Shown here one piece after another: positions 33,338-44,000 of a DNA stretch of 64,000 bases. The notes beneath the pieces were generated by a model, which worked only from the letters and a program-made list of their open reading frames with translations, did not search any database and was not told the DNA's origin. The stretch's first letter is position 1; each line of letters begins with the position of its first letter. Location: assembly GCA_033064195.1 (NCBI GenBank), contig JARBJD010000117.1, forward strand, positions 1 to 64,000. The letters run 5' to 3'. The stretch comes from Blattamonas nauphoetae. Lineage: Eukaryota > Preaxostyla > Oxymonadida. Both the position numbers and the translations under genes were made by a program.

Positions 33338-36300
33338 ATGATTTTGCTGTTTCTTGCGACATTCCTCGCGAATGTGCAGACTCTCCAAGTTCCCCTGACA
33401 TCATCACTATTTCTGGAGGATCGAAATACGTTGGAGGGAAGAATAAAGAACGCTGGAAAAGATGGAGTTCAAACCGTCCATCTCTCAAATGCAGAAATGA
33501 TTACCAGAACGATCCAAGTGGCATCGGAGGATATTTTGTTAATTGGGAACAATACGACCCTCGCATACTGTGTCGAAGGAAGCAGTTCCGAAAAGAAAAA
33601 TGAATGGAAGGACAGGATGTTCATGTTTTCGGTTTGGAACAGCTCGTTTCGGGTTGAAGGAGTTCGGGCATTCTGCATTACGAACCAAACAGGAGTCTGC
33701 TTGATATCATCATCGAACGTGTATTTCTCGCTGAGCACTCTGATCTCGGATGGATATCACTCTCCATTTTTGGTCTGCTCCTCAAAAGGCAACAATGACC
33801 AATCGTCGTCATTGATTGTGCTCTCAAAGTGCACGTACGAGTCACCAACGCATCTTGTCCCACCGTTTGTTGATGTGTGGCATTCTCGAAATGATGGCGA
33901 AAATTCTGCATCTCAATCGAAATCTGAACACATTGGAGGACCAGAATCGATTTCAGTTGTTGGAACAGGGATCTTGATTTCATCAAAGACGCTTTGGATG
34001 GGAACTGGCCCTCTCTTCTCTTTTGGGATGGCTCCGAATGATCACCGCGATTTCGGATCGGTTTGCGTGACTTCAATGGACACAAACATGAACTTTTGCG
34101 AATTGGTGAACATGAGCAGCCGGACGGATGTATTTTCAGATTTTGGGAAAAGTGGGAAGAAGCTGAGGGATTTTAGGCAGCAAATTGTTGGGAGTTCAGT
34201 TTGTTTGAGCTCGAACCACGACCGAGGGACAGGAATGTTGGATGCGAATGCGGGAGGGAGTTTGAGTTGTGTGAACACATCATTCTCGTCTTGCGTTCGC
34301 GAAGTCAACTCGGAAACCGAAAAGTCCGAATCGTTCACCGAATTCGTCCTGGGCGACCGATTCTCAATCGACAACACTTCTCTCCTCACATCTGTCTCGT
34401 ACACTCTCTGCTCGTTCAACGAAATGACCGCCGATGTCGGAAACGGAAAGGGTGGCGCTGCGATCAGCCTTTTTCAGACGAAGGCGTCTCTCACCGTCAC
34501 GCAGTGTTTCTTCCACAAATGCACCGTCACCGGACGCAACAACGAAGGAGGTGCCGTCTTCGTCAGATATTACTACGACAGCCTAAATCCAGTGACGATC
34601 TCGAAGTCCTCCTTCACTGAATGCAAGGCCAACTCATCAAATAAATATGGTGTCAATCACGCTGCTGCTCTCTACGTCTACTTGACCTCTCAACTGACGT
34701 TGGATGGTTGCTTCTTTGAATCTTGCTCTGCTCAATACAATGGTGTGGTGTACACCCACATGTCGCCGACTAGTCTCTCTAACTGTGCTTTTGAGTTATG
34801 CTCAGCGGATTATTCAGGTGGTGCTCTCTCTATCACCGCTCCAGGATCGGTTGTCCTCTCCTCCCTCCAGTTCAGGGAGTGTGTGTGCCTTTGGACTCCC
34901 GCTTCGAAGGACATCTACTTCGGTACCTCGTCATCTGCAATCAACACAACTTCAATAACGTATTATGATTCCTCATCTGGATCGCCAAATGTGTTATTTG
35001 AAACTCGCGAAAGCGATTTGGAAGACAGCACACTTGTTCCTCAACTGGTGGAATATATGTTGACAGAAATCACTTCATTCGAAGTGTTGGTGGGAGAGGA
35101 CAAAGCAACGATCACCATCAAAACAAGGAGTGCAGTGAAGGGTGTGATGGGAGTGTTGTTAGAAGGATCGAATGTTCCTCGTCTCGTGCACGTCGAGTTT
35201 GGGACAGCAGACACCTCATCGTCCACAGGAACAGCGGAAGTGTCGATTGGACGGCAGGGTGTCCTCCCCATCCTCACCGACGGGCAATCGTATTCAATCC
35301 GAAGTGTCAGCATTCCTGGCTGGTCAATTGTTGGGTCGATTCTGGATTTATCAGCACGTCTGAAAGGAACAAGCGAAGCATCATTCGAACTGACAGGATG
35401 TTTTCTGACAACTAGACCATATTCGATGAAAGTGAAAGATTCAGAAAACAATGAATTCACAATCCCACTTTCTTTTTTATCTGGCTCACTGACAGGAACA
35501 AGCTCGCTCTCATCGATAGACCCGACAAAACTGAAATATGAATGGTACTACGATGTTGTTGAAGTGTTATATGGTTCGCAGTCCCTAGTTCTGATCCATG
35601 CCTTTTCGTTCTACATTCCTTTTCCACTCGCGACACTGAGTGGAATCGAGCAAACGGATGGAACTGATTCGATGACGATTGCATTTCTTGGATCAGGATT
35701 GGTGGCGTCTGGATACACAGTGACATTGATAGAACAGGGAGGGGGAGAATCACCACACACGAAAACAGTGAATCTTGTTCCATCGTCAGAATCGAGATTG
35801 ACACCATGGACAGCCAAACTGTCTCCCATTTTGGAAGCAGATCTGAAATATGGGACAGATTACGAAATGAGCTATTTTAATTCTATCGAAGGTTGCCAGG
35901 CAGTCGAAAGAGATACGATAACGTTCCGAACACCAAACGAGCCATCATGCCTCACGAATGTCTCTTTCTCACGTCTTTACGATGATGAGAAGAAGGCAGA
36001 AGTGTCGGTGGAGGGACGAGTGATGTCAGTTGGTGAAACATACACTCTGCATCTGAACGAGACGGGGACACAAACGGGAGCCAAGATGAACGTGTCGTTC
36101 AGCTCAGCAACAAATGGAAAAGGGACAGGGATCGTGTTCTCGCAGACAGAAGAAGAGATTGAGCTTGAATACGAGACGAACTACACAGTGGTGAATGTGA
36201 CAGACTCGTCGAACAATGGTGTGCTGTTCGCGTCAGGACTGACATTCAAGACTGATGCTGAGCCGACGCGCCTTGTCTCCTTCTCTGTTGTTGGTCTGGA

Positions 36301-39300
36301 TAGTGGAGGAAAGCGAGTGCTGTTTGGGATGTCAGGACGAAAGCTGAATTCGGATGAGATTTATGAGGTTGAGCTGAGCAAGTCAGGAACGACGCGATTC
36401 ACAGTGGAGATGAAGTGGAACGGAGAATCAGGGAGATGGGAAGGATCAGGAGTTGCTTATCCTGTTGAGGGAGCAGAATTGGAATTTGGTGAAGTATTGG
36501 ATGTGAAGAGGTTCCTCCAACAAGGAGGAAGCACAGATCTGCTGTGTGAGGGAGGTTCTGTGACGATCAGTGATGAGCCAGCCCGACTTGTATCTCTGAA
36601 GAGTTCAGATGAAGAAGGACTGAACGAGACGACAGTGACAGTGGAGACTCGAGCTCTCGAAGTTGGGAAGGACTACACGCTGACTCTGAGTGGAACTTCT
36701 CTGTCCTCGCCTTCGTCTTCGAATGACGTCGACACACGCACGATTCACTTGGTACCGACGAGTGAAACTTCGTACGTGTTCTCGCTCTCGCTCTATCCTC
36801 TCACCTCTGCCGACCTGCTGTTTGGGCACACATACTCCGCATCGTCGATGGCGATTGGGTCGAATGTGTCGATTTTGATTGAAACGGCGGAATGCTCATT
36901 CTCCACTCCTATCGAACCGGAACGCGTTGTTTCTGTGTCGGCTGGGAACTTTGGGAGCACTTCACTGAACTCCACAATCGATCTTTCTTTCAGTTCCCGT
37001 GCGCTCCTGCCATCGACGGAATACACGCTCACATTCACATCGACTGCATCCCAAGACCGACAAACCCATTCGAAAACGTTGAGACTGAGGACAACTGAGA
37101 ATGGAGTTCTTGAATGCCACGAGGCTGTTCTTTATCCGTTCGAAACAGAAGAGTCGAAGAGAAACTCGCAGTTTGAGTTTGAGACGACATATGTTCTGTC
37201 ATCGTTCGAAAGAGGATCGACCGAACTCCTGTTCGACACAGAAATGATTTCATTTGTGATTCAGAAAGAACCGACCAGAATTGAAAGATTCATCAAAGCA
37301 GAGCTAAACAAGGACACAACTGTGGTACGTCTCTTCTTTGAAGGACGAGCACTTCATTATTCAATCGGATTGATTTGGCTGAACGATGGCTCGACATTCT
37401 GGTCTTCTGTTTCCTCTCTCACAACAACCGACTCAACACACTGCCATGCCGATTTCTCAGTTTCGAGCGAGGAAAGTGCTGAAAAAGTGCAATTTGATAA
37501 GGAGTACACAATCAGCATCAACACAGGCGAAACAACCACATTCATCGTGAACGATGGAATCAAAGCAAGAATCCCACTCCCCCCTCGTCTTCTCTCCGCT
37601 TCGTTCGCTTTCGCCAACACTCTTCTGACATCGTGTTCAGTTTCGTTTGTTGGATCCGACCTGCCAATTGAGAAAGACTTCCGAGTGACGCTCTCCTTGT
37701 CTCACTCTTTCGAGGTCCGAGTGGTTGATGCTGAACATGCGAAATCGTCCCAACTTCGAATTGGATGGTCAGATTCTCTTCAGTTCAACACGAAATACAC
37801 AATCTCGTCGATTGTTGGATTGGATGGTGAATCTGGCGAGATTATGTTTGATCCTTCGCTCTCATTCGAAACTGAAGCTGGACTGGAAGAGATCCACCTT
37901 TTCGTTGACTCGTCATCTGGATCGTCAGAATGGTTTTGTGGAGTGAAATCGCAACCCTGTTCAACGATTGAAGCAGCGTGGTGGATTGTTGATGGAATTA
38001 GAGTGTCGAAAGTGACGCTGGACATCGTTCACAACACAATCCAATCGAAACAGATTGTGATCTCGAAAGGGATGGAAGTTGGTCTGAAGTCTGGAGAGAC
38101 AACGAAACCCGAGCTGTTTGTGTCTGACTTGCCAACACTGGAAGACGAAGAAATGATTTCAGTGACAGAAGCGTCGCTGTTGATTCACCATGTTGATGTT
38201 GAGTTCGCATCATCACCTTCTCTGATCTTCGTTGTTGTTTTGAATGGCTCTCTGACACTCGAATCGTCGTCATTCGTGGGATCTTCTCAATCTCCCTCTC
38301 CGACATCGAATTCTGAGCTCTTCTCTTGTTCTTGGACGAGTGGAGCATTCGTTCTCAAAAACTCAACAACCAAACTTGTCTCTTCGTCTTTCTCCCATCT
38401 CACTTCGGGAGCACTGAACTTGAAGGGAGGAACACTGTCTGTCGAAACGAGTGCCTTCCACGACAATTCGCCGAACGATCATCTCTTCCCTTCTGCTCGT
38501 CGGAACATCCACTGCTCGGATGGAGGGAATCTCACGATAGGAAGTCTGAATGGAGGGGATGGCTCGTCCGACAAGCATCCTCATCTGTGGCTGTCACACG
38601 AAGACTGCGTGTTGAGTGGAGAGGATGTGAATGTGAATGCTCCCTTCTTCATCCCAACACTCTCCTCTTCTGAGTCATCGAGCAAGTTCTCGAAGCAGAA
38701 CAAGTCATTCTCGATCTGGATCGTGGGATCGACACTAATTCCGTGTGATCTGTGTTTGGAAGTGTTTGAGATTGTTTCATCGAAAACTGAGAAAGAGGGA
38801 AAAGCAGAATCGTTCGCTTTGTCATCAGACTCAACTGAATGGAAGAACGAGACTCACATCTCAGTTTCGATCTCATTATCTTCTCTCTCTTCTCTGGATT
38901 CGTCGCTGGAATGGCGAGGTCGTCTTTTGTTTGGTTCAGCCTCCAAATCGGCATCAGACTCATCGTCAGAAAAAGAAACACAGTCATCTGACTTATTGCG
39001 AACGTCAGAATCATTTCAAATCCAATCCTCCATCTCACAACGTCGCTCGGAATCTGTGAAAGAAAACATGAAATGGTGGCTTCCTCTCGTGATCTCTCTC
39101 TGTGTCGTTCTTCTTCTTTCGATGATTGTGGTGTTTATCTGCTGGCGTCGACGAGGAAAGAAAGCAATGAGGAACAAAGCAACAGTGAAAATGAAAGAAA
39201 TGGACAACGAAGATGAAGCACGACTTGAACTGGAACAGAAAATGGAAGAAACGATTCCGGAGAACAGCGATGACCATCTGATCAAGATCCAACAAACAGT

Positions 39301-40102
39301 GAATCCCAACCCGAACCAGCCCAATCCAACATCAATCTCACTTCCGATGGAGACGCCGCAGTTTGTGGAAGTGTTGGGAGAGAGCGGAGAAGTGGGAGTG
39401 GTTGATTGGACAAATGTAGACACACTGTTTGATATTCTGCACCGACCAGAAAAGCAGCGAGCGATTGACAAGCGCACAATGTCTCGTCGAGTTGCGAAGA
39501 CTCTTGAGCGAGTTTGGAAGGAACACAAGACTTCTGAACTTGTGACGCGTTTCTCGCCGCACTGGGTGTTGGTGAACAACTCGTCGGTTCTGCTTCGATT
39601 GGCGCCGATTGAGGAAGGAAGAGAAGAGACCGATGTGAAGAACCAAGACGAAACACAGAAACAAGAACGGGAACAGAAGCAGAACCAGGAATGCGAGAAG
39701 TCTTTTTTCGGTGAGGGGCTCTCAGCTGCGACAAGAAAGGCAGCTGAGGGCCTTCGATGGAGAGCACCCGAGATTGGTCGCTGGAATGGGGAGAAGATTG
39801 ATGGAGAGTCGGCATTGGTGTTCAGTCTGGGATTGGTTCTGTGGGAGATCTGGACAGGCGAAGTTCCGTGGAAAGAGATGGACGAAGCGAACGCGACGCG
39901 GCAGAACGAGGGCGGAGAGAAGCCAAACATGAAGCTTGTGTTGGACGAAGAGATTCGGAATCTGATCTCGTGGAGCCTCTCGCTGGATCCGAAAGAACGA
40001 CCGAGTCTGAAATCGGTTGTGAGTGTGCTGTGCTCGGAGGAGGCGGCAGACGAGCACGTTGAGATTCCGAAGGCGAGCGATCAACTCGACATCCGATCAT
40101 GA
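33338..40102 (+). CDS. Gene D: 2254-residue surface receptor with half-pseudokinase tail
   Basis: One uninterrupted frame. Residues 1-16 form a signal peptide. About 60-600 are beta-helix repeats with Gly-Gly-Ala turns. About 600-1500 are a series of beta-sandwich (Ig-like) modules of roughly 100 residues; they share a Glu-Pro-(Thr/Glu)-Arg linker and a Tyr-Thr-Leu-x-Leu strand. A second beta-helix opens at about 1530 with Phe-Cys-Gly ... Gln-Pro-Cys-Ser-Thr-Ile-Glu. A membrane helix spans about 1913-1935, followed by Arg-Arg-Arg. The cytoplasmic part has a charged linker and, from about 2028, a kinase C-lobe-like domain: Leu-Phe-Asp-Ile-Leu-His, Arg-Trp-Arg-Ala-Pro-Glu near 2140, Phe-Ser-Leu-Gly-Leu-Val-Leu-Trp-Glu near 2162, Asp-Pro-Lys-Glu-Arg-Pro near 2218. 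No ATP-binding lobe, HRD or DFG is seen, so catalysis is unlikely. Likely a plasma-membrane receptor or adhesin. A tandem copy follows. Confidence 0.85.
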   Translation: MILLFLATFLANVQTLQVPLTSSLFLEDRNTLEGRIKNAGKDGVQTVHLSNAEMITRTIQVASEDILLIGNNTTLAYCVEGSSSEKKNEWKDRMFMFSVWNSSFRVEGVRAFCITNQTGVCLISSSNVYFSLSTLISDGYHSPFLVCSSKGNNDQSSSLIVLSKCTYESPTHLVPPFVDVWHSRNDGENSASQSKSEHIGGPESISVVGTGILISSKTLWMGTGPLFSFGMAPNDHRDFGSVCVTSMDTNMNFCELVNMSSRTDVFSDFGKSGKKLRDFRQQIVGSSVCLSSNHDRGTGMLDANAGGSLSCVNTSFSSCVREVNSETEKSESFTEFVLGDRFSIDNTSLLTSVSYTLCSFNEMTADVGNGKGGAAISLFQTKASLTVTQCFFHKCTVTGRNNEGGAVFVRYYYDSLNPVTISKSSFTECKANSSNKYGVNHAAALYVYLTSQLTLDGCFFESCSAQYNGVVYTHMSPTSLSNCAFELCSADYSGGALSITAPGSVVLSSLQFRECVCLWTPASKDIYFGTSSSAINTTSITYYDSSSGSPNVLFETRESDLEDSTLVPQLVEYMLTEITSFEVLVGEDKATITIKTRSAVKGVMGVLLEGSNVPRLVHVEFGTADTSSSTGTAEVSIGRQGVLPILTDGQSYSIRSVSIPGWSIVGSILDLSARLKGTSEASFELTGCFLTTRPYSMKVKDSENNEFTIPLSFLSGSLTGTSSLSSIDPTKLKYEWYYDVVEVLYGSQSLVLIHAFSFYIPFPLATLSGIEQTDGTDSMTIAFLGSGLVASGYTVTLIEQGGGESPHTKTVNLVPSSESRLTPWTAKLSPILEADLKYGTDYEMSYFNSIEGCQAVERDTITFRTPNEPSCLTNVSFSRLYDDEKKAEVSVEGRVMSVGETYTLHLNETGTQTGAKMNVSFSSATNGKGTGIVFSQTEEEIELEYETNYTVVNVTDSSNNGVLFASGLTFKTDAEPTRLVSFSVVGLDSGGKRVLFGMSGRKLNSDEIYEVELSKSGTTRFTVEMKWNGESGRWEGSGVAYPVEGAELEFGEVLDVKRFLQQGGSTDLLCEGGSVTISDEPARLVSLKSSDEEGLNETTVTVETRALEVGKDYTLTLSGTSLSSPSSSNDVDTRTIHLVPTSETSYVFSLSLYPLTSADLLFGHTYSASSMAIGSNVSILIETAECSFSTPIEPERVVSVSAGNFGSTSLNSTIDLSFSSRALLPSTEYTLTFTSTASQDRQTHSKTLRLRTTENGVLECHEAVLYPFETEESKRNSQFEFETTYVLSSFERGSTELLFDTEMISFVIQKEPTRIERFIKAELNKDTTVVRLFFEGRALHYSIGLIWLNDGSTFWSSVSSLTTTDSTHCHADFSVSSEESAEKVQFDKEYTISINTGETTTFIVNDGIKARIPLPPRLLSASFAFANTLLTSCSVSFVGSDLPIEKDFRVTLSLSHSFEVRVVDAEHAKSSQLRIGWSDSLQFNTKYTISSIVGLDGESGEIMFDPSLSFETEAGLEEIHLFVDSSSGSSEWFCGVKSQPCSTIEAAWWIVDGIRVSKVTLDIVHNTIQSKQIVISKGMEVGLKSGETTKPELFVSDLPTLEDEEMISVTEASLLIHHVDVEFASSPSLIFVVVLNGSLTLESSSFVGSSQSPSPTSNSELFSCSWTSGAFVLKNSTTKLVSSSFSHLTSGALNLKGGTLSVETSAFHDNSPNDHLFPSARRNIHCSDGGNLTIGSLNGGDGSSDKHPHLWLSHEDCVLSGEDVNVNAPFFIPTLSSSESSSKFSKQNKSFSIWIVGSTLIPCDLCLEVFEIVSSKTEKEGKAESFALSSDSTEWKNETHISVSISLSSLSSLDSSLEWRGRLLFGSASKSASDSSSEKETQSSDLLRTSESFQIQSSISQRRSESVKENMKWWLPLVISLCVVLLLSMIVVFICWRRRGKKAMRNKATVKMKEMDNEDEARLELEQKMEETIPENSDDHLIKIQQTVNPNPNQPNPTSISLPMETPQFVEVLGESGEVGVVDWTNVDTLFDILHRPEKQRAIDKRTMSRRVAKTLERVWKEHKTSELVTRFSPHWVLVNNSSVLLRLAPIEEGREETDVKNQDETQKQEREQKQNQECEKSFFGEGLSAATRKAAEGLRWRAPEIGRWNGEKIDGESALVFSLGLVLWEIWTGEVPWKEMDEANATRQNEGGEKPNMKLVLDEEIRNLISWSLSLDPKERPSLKSVVSVLCSEEAADEHVEIPKASDQLDIRS

Positions 40103-41071
40103 TTTTCACTTTCCATTCTTCAGTTTTCATTCTCATATCTTTTGTTAACCCATGCATTCCATCTCTTCGATCTCTCTCACCTTCTCGATCATTTCCTCCC
40201 TTCTGTTCTTTTCTCAATCACCTTTCTTTTTCATCTCACTTTAACTCTCTTATCCTCGTATTCACACTCCCCCGACCGAATTATCTCTCTCCACGTTAGC
40301 CAAGACATGTCCATCACTGCCCTCACGTCACCTGTCTTTTGTTCGTCACGAGACACTTTCCCTTGTGTACGACACTTCTTCAGTTGGGTGGTTCTTGTTT
40401 TGGATGGCAGTGTTGGTTTTCTTCTTTGCTGGCTCTCATCTCATCTCTCTCAGTATCATCCGTCTAGTTTTCTGGCTTCGACTAAACCTTGTGTTGGTGT
40501 GGTTGAGGATGAGAGACGATGATTGGTCAGAATTATGTCATTTTTCTTCGCTTACTCTCATTTCGTGTTCACTCCCACATCACCCACTTCTCACCTCATT
40601 CTGACTTCCTCTTCCTTTTCGTCGTTCTTGGCATGGTTGTTCCTTTTGTTGTCATTTTCTGGTTTTGATTGTGTTTTGGTGTTTCACCAATGAATGAGGC
40701 GCTGCTATCGCTGCATCTTCCATCCCACGACACATTTCATTCATTTCGCACGGTATTGGAGTCATGATTCATCATCTTGTTTGAAGGGAGAAACTATCCT
40801 TCGACATCCGAGAATGCTCATCTTTTTAATGGGAATGAACTGTCGGTAGTCTTTAATTTAAGAAACGTAATTGGTTTGTGTGGAAGTTTGTTCATGTTTG
40901 GAGCGAGATGTGAGACCCAAAGACGTTTCGTATCATTTTACAACCTCATCTTTTTCGGAAGAATGGTGCCTCCTCCCGATGTTAGGCGATTTGAATCATG
41001 AGGAGACAGATTTTTGTCATCCATTTCACAACCGTTTATGGGATGGATCATCACCCATTCGTCTTCTTGAG
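40103..41071. other. Intergenic region between D and D'
   Basis: It contains the 3' flank of D (matched by 50464-51200 after D') and the 5' flank of D' (matched by about 33120-33337). Short pyrimidine-rich frames overlap here but none resembles a gene. The paired flanks mark the unit of the tandem duplication. Confidence 0.6.
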
Positions 41072-44000
41072 ATGATTTTGCTGTTTCTTGCGACATTCCT
41101 CGCGAATGTGCAGACTCGCCAAGTTCCCCTGACATCATCACTATTTCTGGAGGATCGAAATACGTTGGAGGGAAGAATAAAGAACGCTGAAAAGGATGGA
41201 ATTCAAACCGTCCATCTCTCCAATGCAGAAATGATTACCAGAACGATCCAAGTGGCATCGGATGAGATTTTGTTAATTGGGAACAACACGACCCTCGAAT
41301 ACTGTATCGAAGGAAGCAGTTCCGAAAAGAAAAATGAATGGAAGGACAGGATGTTCATGTTTTCGGTTTGGAACAGCTCGTTTCGGGTTGAAGGAGTTCG
41401 GGCATTCTGCATTACGAACCAAACAGGAGTCTGCTTGATATCATCATCGAACGTGTATTTCTCGCTGAGCACTCTGATCTCGGATGGATATCACTCTCCA
41501 TTCTCGATCTGCTCCTCAAACGGCAGCAATGACCAATCCTCGTCATTGATTGTGCTCTCAAGGTGCACACATGAATCGCCAACGCATCTTGTCGCACCGT
41601 TTGTCGATGAATGGCATTCTCGAAATGATCGAGAAATATCTGCATCTCAATCGGATTACGAACACATTGGAGAACCAGACCATATTTCGGTTGTTGGAAC
41701 AGGGATCTTGATTTCATCAAAGACGCTTTGGATGGGAACTGGCCCTCTCTTCTCTTTTGGGATGGCTTCGAATGATCACTGGGATTTTGGATCGGTTTGT
41801 GTGACTTCAATGGACACAAACATGAACTTTTGCGAATTGGTGAACATGAGCAGCCGGACGGATGGATTTTCAGATTTTGGGAAAAGTGGGAAGAAGCTGA
41901 GGGATTTTAGGCAGCAAATTGTTGGGAGTTCAGTTTGTTTGAGCTCGAACCACGACCGAGGGACAGGAATGTTGGATGTGAATTTGGGAGGGAGTTTGAG
42001 TTGTGTGAACACATCATTCTCGTCTTGCGTTCGCGAAGTAAACTCGGAAACCGAAAAGTCGGAATCATTCACCGCATTCGTCCAGGGCGACCGATTCTCA
42101 ATCGACTCCACTTCTCTCCTCACATCTGTCTCGTACACTCTCTGCTCATTCAAAGAAATGTCAGTTGAAGTCTCTGGCCTGAAGGGAGGTGCTGCGATCT
42201 GTCTATTTCAGTCTTCAGCCTCTCTCACCGTCACGCAGTGCTTCTTCCACAAATGCACCGTCACAGGACACGACAACGACGGAGGGGCTATCTCCGTCTT
42301 GTATTCATCCGAAAACCAGGTGATCTCGAAGTCGTCCTTCACAGAATGCAAGACAGTTGGAATGTCCACAAATTACGCTGCCGCTCTCCTCGTCTCCTCG
42401 TCCTCTCAACTGACGTTGGATAATTGCTTCTTCGAGACATGCTCTGCTTCCTTTGCTGGTGTGGTGTTCTCACAATACTCGCCAACCGCTCTCTCGAACT
42501 GTGTTTTTGAGTTCTGTTCAGCGTATGCTTCGGGAGGTGCTCTCTCTCTCAGCTCTCCCCCGTCGGTTGACTTCTCCTTCCTCCAGTTCAGGGAGTGTGT
42601 GTGCACAGGTGCTCCCGCTTCGAAGGACATCTACTTTAGAGGCGTCTCTTCAGAAATCGCAAACTCAAACACGATCAAGTTTTGTGATTCCATATCTGGC
42701 TCGCCAAATGTGTTTTTTGAAACTGGCGAAGTTGAAGACAGCACACTTGTTCCTCAACTGGAGGACTATATGATGACAGAAATCACTTCATCTGAAGTGT
42801 TGGTGGGAGAGGACAAAGCAACGATCACCATCAGCATAACGAGTTCTGTGAAGGGAGTGATGGGAGTGTTGTTGGAAGGATCGAATGTTCCTCGTCTCGT
42901 GCACGTCGAGTTTGGAACACCCGACAGCGCATCGTCCACAGGAACAGCGGAAGTGTCGATTGGACGGCAGGGCATACTCCCCATCCTCACCGACGGGCAG
43001 TCGTATTCAATCCGAAGTGTCAGCATTCCTGGCAGGTCGATCGTTGGGTCGATTCAGTCATTCGATGCACGTCTGAGAGGGACAAGCGAAGCATCATTCG
43101 AACTGAAAGGATGTTTTCTGACAACTAGACCATATTCGATGAAAGTGAGGGATTCAGAAAACAATAACTTCACCATTCCCCTTTCTCCCTCATCTGGCTC
43201 ACTGACAGGAACAAGCCCACTCTCTTCGACAGACCCGACAAAGCTGAAATATGGAGACGATTACGCAGTTTTTGAAGTGTTGGATGGTTCACAGCCACTA
43301 TACATGTTCGTTCCCTTTGTGTTTATCATTGATTATCCACTCGCGAAACCGACAGGAATCGAGCAAACGGATGGAACTGATTCGATGACGATTACATTTC
43401 TTGGAGAAGGATTGGTGGCGTCTGGATACACAGTGACGCTGAAAGAACAGGGAGGGGGAGAAACACCACACACGAAAACAGTGAGTCTAGTTCCTTCGTC
43501 AGAATCGAGATTGACACCATGGACAGCCAAACTGTATCCCGTTTTGGAAGCAGATCTGAAATATAGGACAGAATACTCACTGACGTCATTTGATTCTTCT
43601 TACCATTCGCAGCCGATGGAGCTTGTGGAGTTGAGTTTTCGAACACCAAACGAGCCATCTTGCCTCACGAATGTCTCTTTCTCGCGTCTTTATGATGATG
43701 AGAAGAAGGCAGAAGTGTCAGTGGAAGGACGAGTGATGTCAGTTGGTGAAACATACACTCTGCATCTGAACGAGACGGGGACACAAACGGGAGCCAAGAT
43801 GAACGTGTCGTTCAGCTCAGCAACAAATGGAAAAGGGACAGGGATCGTGTTCTCGCAGAGAGAAGAAGAGATTGAGCTTGAATACGACACAAACTACACA
43901 GTGGTGAATGTGACCGACTCGTCGAACAATGGTGTGCTGTTCGCGGCCGGACTGACATTCAAGACTGATCCTGAGCCGACGCGCCTTGTCTCCTTCTCTG

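Noticed and set aside
39016-39930. Long minus-strand frames opposite the 3' parts of D and D'
   Set aside because: Shadows of the real coding strand; the product is Ser/Arg-rich without any family pattern.
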